The notes beneath the pieces are model-generated. The model saw nothing but the letters and a program-made list of their open reading frames with translations. It was not told the origin of the DNA and ran no database searches. A program made the position numbers and the translations under genes. A stretch of 8,092 bases of DNA from the NCBI GenBank assembly GCA_015488125.1, contig WFOJ01000164.1, forward strand, positions 1-8,092. Reading direction: 5' to 3'. The stretch comes from Mariprofundaceae bacterium (GTDB taxonomy: Bacteria; Pseudomonadota; Zetaproteobacteria; Mariprofundales; Mariprofundaceae). This document shows, in pieces, positions 6,040-8,092 of the stretch. How positions within the stretch are numbered: the stretch's first letter is position 1; the number at the start of each line of letters is the position of its first letter.

Positions 6040-6459
6040 CTACTTGAGAAAGGACTGCATGGCTTCGATGGCATCTGCGGCGTTACTGGCCAGTGTTTCC
6101 AGTTCGTGAACAATATCTTCAATACCGGAATTGACCGACAAGGCACCGAAAACAACGTACTGATCATCAATCACGGCAAATGACGATAATGGCATTGGCA
6201 CATTGGATGCCAGCATGGCACGGTGCATATCGGCGATGGCATCTTCCCTGACCTCATTCTCGCGAAACAAATAAGCGATACACAACAACTGTGATTCCGA
6301 AGCGGAAACGAAGATCGGCAGTTCATCGCGATCTTCCACTACCACCTGCAACACATCCACGTCACCGGGAATAGTGTTGACTTCAAACAAAAAACCATCG
6401 TCTTCTGCCTTGGCACCGTATGCCGTCAATTGCTCTGCCAGATTTCCAAGATCAACCAT
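6040..6459 (-). CDS. yjfI: DUF2170 family protein (YjfI-like)
   Basis: A 139-aa protein, MVDLGNLAEQLTAYGAKA to EAMQSFLK, of the DUF2170 (E. coli YjfI) type; its molecular function is not established. It is mostly acidic, with alternating strands and helices (FLFEVN near 23-28, DVLQVVVED near 35-43, LPIFVSASESQLLCIAYLF near 47-65, FAVIDDQYVVFGALS near 94-108) and no membrane segment. The frame stays open upstream to 6903, but that extension overlaps the protease gene in another frame. The start at 6459 is set by AAGGAGG (complement at 6466-6472), 6 nt before the ATG. It is the first gene of the four-gene module and comes straight after the palindrome at 6494-6510. Confidence 0.9.
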   Translation of the reverse strand: MVDLGNLAEQLTAYGAKAEDDGFLFEVNTIPGDVDVLQVVVEDRDELPIFVSASESQLLCIAYLFRENEVREDAIADMHRAMLASNVPMPLSSFAVIDDQYVVFGALSVNSGIEDIVHELETLASNAADAIEAMQSFLK

Positions 6460-6493
6460 GTTCGTCCTCCTTACAGGCATGACTCTGCCTATT

Positions 6494-6510
6494 TTGACAT
6501 AATATGTCAA
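6494..6510. promoter_or_regulatory. 17-bp palindrome, candidate operator/promoter of the DUF2170-PspA module
   Basis: TTGACATAATATGTCAA is two perfect 8-bp arms around one central base. It starts 35 bases upstream of the DUF2170 ATG and overlaps the last bases of the protease stop codon (6507-6509). On the minus strand it contains TTGACA, a perfect sigma-70 -35 hexamer, with CAGAGT (complement of 6482-6487) 17 bases further on as a weak -10. That would give a leader of only about 16 bases, just long enough for the AAGGAGG at 6466-6472. A repressor or activator binding here would be well placed to control the module. Symmetry and position are seen in the sequence; the promoter and operator roles are inferred. 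Confidence 0.55.
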
Positions 6511-7151
6511 GCGCTCCATTCTCCCCGCCACACCATGTACAGTCCTGTCAGAGCCAGAACTACCCACAGGGCAATCCATACCAGCCGGGGGATGAGTGTG
6601 ATATCGGCCAGCGCTGCTGCATCTCCAGCCCGTGATGTGTAAAGCAAATACAATGGCGTACGCACGGCATCGAGCATGATATACATGCCAATCAGCCTCA
6701 GAGCCAGCTTGCTGCCCTGTAAATGACGCAGCTTGCCCACCAGCAGCATCAGCGTCAACAACACGGCAAGGATCAGCCAGCTTACACCGTCGCGAGCATA
6801 ACACAGGGCAGCGAAGACAAGGAGCAAAGCCAGCAGGGCAATCATGATGCCCACATAGCGATGACTCACCCGCTGCGCCATGCGATAAATCAGCATTCCC
6901 CACAGCACTGCGCCGCTATAGCCTGCCAGCAACATTAGCATGGCATTGCCGCCTCTGCTGATGCACAGGCCTGAGCCATCCAGCCGCAAACGGATGCTTT
7001 CAATGCTGCCGCCGGTCAGCAAAGCCACAAGGCCATGGCTGATTTCGTGGAAAAACGTGGTCAGCCAGCCAAACGGCACGGAAAGCACAGGAATTTGCGC
7101 CAGCAGCAAGGCCATCAGCAGCAATAGCACGAATTGCCTGCGTTCACTCAT
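6507..7151 (-). CDS. M50B-like membrane metalloprotease
   Basis: A 214-aa integral membrane protein with HEISH (residues 35-39), the HExxH zinc motif, in FFHEISHGLVALLTGG. It is followed by a glycine-rich segment, SRGGNAMLMLLAGYSG (65-80), typical of the M50B-like family, in which LAGY-G follows the zinc site. A possible third metal ligand is D161 in MYIMLDAVRTP. About six hydrophobic segments are visible (roughly 7-26, 70-90, 100-117, 124-138, 150-170, 188-207). Site-2-type proteases act on membrane-embedded substrates, but this family's substrates are mostly unknown. The ATG at 7151 overlaps the end of the glycosylase gene by 8 bases. An open frame extends 29 codons further upstream, but that part lies within the glycosylase gene in another frame. 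The four-gene PspA-like module follows on the same strand. Confidence 0.85.
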   Translation of the reverse strand: MSERRQFVLLLLMALLLAQIPVLSVPFGWLTTFFHEISHGLVALLTGGSIESIRLRLDGSGLCISRGGNAMLMLLAGYSGAVLWGMLIYRMAQRVSHRYVGIMIALLALLLVFAALCYARDGVSWLILAVLLTLMLLVGKLRHLQGSKLALRLIGMYIMLDAVRTPLYLLYTSRAGDAAALADITLIPRLVWIALWVVLALTGLYMVWRGEWSA

Positions 7152-7800
7152 CGTGATGACTGGATGGGCAGACGCTAGCCAGGGGACATGTTTCACACAC
7201 GGGGCGTGCGCGGCAGTGACTTTTGGCATGTTGCACAATCAGGGCGTGGAACTCTTGAAACAGGGGCAATGAAGAGGGCAGGGCCTTACTGAAATACGCC
7301 TGCAACTGATGGTAATCATTCACCTGATCGGCAATCATGCCCAGACGCTGGGCGAGACGGCGGCTGTAAGCATCAATCACAAATACCGGCACACCCAGCG
7401 CATACAACAAAATGGAGTCCGCTGTTTCCGGGCCAATACCGTTCAGCGCCAGCAGCTTTTGGCGCGCATCCGATAACTGACGCAAGCCGCTGAGACCACC
7501 GTGTTGCAGATAAAATTGCGCCAGCGTACGCAGTCGCCGGGCTTTCTGACGAAAAAAACCGGCAGGACGAATCAGTTGTTGCAGCCGCGCTTCAGGGCAG
7601 GCCAGCAGCGCCTGCGCCTCAAGGCAATTAGCGGCTCGCAAGCTGCCAATCGCTTGTTCCACCTGCCGCCAACTGGTGTTTTGCGTCAGCACCGCTCCGA
7701 TCATCATTTCAAAGGCGGAGTCTGCCGGCCACCAGTGCTGCTCGCCGTAATGCGCCAGCAGCATGTCGAAGAGTTGTTGCGGCGTAAGCGGTACCTGCAT
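7144..7800 (-). CDS. Endonuclease III-related HhH-GPD glycosylase without the catalytic lysine
   Basis: A 218-aa DNA repair glycosylase of the Nth superfamily, closest in appearance to the COG2231/MagIII-type branch. It shows FEMMIGAVLTQNTSWRQVEQAI (30-51), the helix-hairpin-helix LLALNGIGPETADSILLYA (117-134), the catalytic aspartate D143 in VFVIDAYSRR, and an iron-sulphur loop with C196, C202, C205 and C211 (C-x5-C-x2-C-x5-C). In endonuclease III the hairpin carries the lyase lysine (GVGRKTA); here the position is E125, so only the base-excision half of the reaction is expected. The start is ATG 7800, with GGAGG 5 nt upstream, rather than GTG 7806. It begins 2 bases after the pseudouridine synthase stop and overlaps the protease gene. 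3-Methyladenine-type activity is possible but not shown. Confidence 0.9.
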   Translation of the reverse strand: MQVPLTPQQLFDMLLAHYGEQHWWPADSAFEMMIGAVLTQNTSWRQVEQAIGSLRAANCLEAQALLACPEARLQQLIRPAGFFRQKARRLRTLAQFYLQHGGLSGLRQLSDARQKLLALNGIGPETADSILLYALGVPVFVIDAYSRRLAQRLGMIADQVNDYHQLQAYFSKALPSSLPLFQEFHALIVQHAKSHCRARPVCETCPLASVCPSSHHDE

Positions 7801-7802
7801 AC

Positions 7803-8092
7803 TCACCTCCGTCGTCGCGAAACTCCATGACGCAAAGCTTTCACTTCACGGCTGCGCAGGGGACGCATGTCCCCGGGTTGAAGCGAGGGATCAAGGTTGA
7901 GATTGCCAAAGCGAATGCGGATCAGGCGACGTACAGGGTGGCCACAGGCCTGCAAGGTACGCCGAACCTCCCGCCAGCGTCCCCGGTGCAGCGTGACGCG
8001 CAACCAGCTATGACCACCTGTTTCACTGTCAACCAGCACATCCCATGGTTCACTGCGATCACCACGCCCCATATCAATGCCGCCGCCTCGCA
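7803..8092 (-). CDS. rluB: RsuA/RluB-family pseudouridine synthase, C-terminal end only
   Basis: About the last 95 residues; the gene continues beyond the window's right edge. The visible part has the family's C-terminal signature: GGHSWLRVTLHRGRWREVRR, then GHPVRRLIRIRFGNLNLDPSLQPGDMRPL. These enzymes convert uridine to pseudouridine in ribosomal RNA. REVRR followed by RLIRxRFGN looks more like RluB (23S rRNA) than RsuA, RluE or RluF, but the catalytic aspartate domain and the N-terminal S4 domain are outside the window, so the subfamily is tentative. The stop TGA (7805-7803) lies 2 bases before the ATG of the glycosylase gene, whose Shine-Dalgarno lies in its last codons, indicating one transcription unit. 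Confidence 0.82.
   Translation of the reverse strand, partial: RGGGIDMGRGDRSEPWDVLVDSETGGHSWLRVTLHRGRWREVRRTLQACGHPVRRLIRIRFGNLNLDPSLQPGDMRPLRSREVKALRHGVSRRRR

Noticed and set aside
6460..6903. Extension of the DUF2170 frame upstream of 6459.
   Set aside because: It runs antiparallel to nothing known and overlaps the M50B protease in another frame; the strong Shine-Dalgarno at 6466-6472 and family length both set the start at 6459.

Overview
The window looks like a chromosomal segment of a gammaproteobacterium. The gene families (a PBP5-type carboxypeptidase beside a D-amino acid aminotransferase, Hsp33, an E. coli yjfI/yjfJ/yjfK-like set, an RsuA/RluB-type pseudouridine synthase), the tight spacing, the good Shine-Dalgarno sequences and the moderate-to-high GC all fit this. 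The species cannot be named from the sequence alone. No RNA gene, CRISPR array or phage gene was seen.

Left block, plus strand (1-2550): the 3' end of a D-alanyl-D-alanine carboxypeptidase gene, then a D-amino acid aminotransferase, a HAD phosphatase and the redox-regulated chaperone Hsp33. The last three genes overlap end to end and probably form one transcription unit. The first two products make a plausible pair: one releases D-alanine from peptidoglycan stem peptides and the other deaminates it.

Middle (2551-2900) is the only stretch over 300 bases without a gene. It holds a 161-bp foldback element with perfect 18-bp terminal inverted repeats inside longer imperfect 66-bp arms. This is a MITE-like non-autonomous transposable element, flanked by CTGG and CTAG. 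It separates hslO from a plus-strand pair (2901-4304): a WYL-domain transcriptional regulator and a small HIRAN-domain protein that carries a convincing Tat signal peptide.

Right block, minus strand (8092 down to 4347), converging on the WYL/HIRAN pair: the 3' end of an RluB-like pseudouridine synthase gene, an endonuclease III-related glycosylase of the type lacking the catalytic lysine, a membrane M50B-like metalloprotease with an HEISH motif, and then a phage-shock-like module of DUF2170 (YjfI-like), PspA/IM30 family (YjfJ-like), DUF2491 (YjfK-like) and a small protein with two ribbon-helix-helix-like units. A 17-bp perfect palindrome with a central base (TTGACATAATATGTCAA) lies just before the DUF2170 gene and overlaps the stop codon of the protease gene. 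It is the best candidate control site of the module.

The points most worth following are the foldback element, the predicted export of a HIRAN domain, the PspA module with its small possible regulator, and the palindrome.
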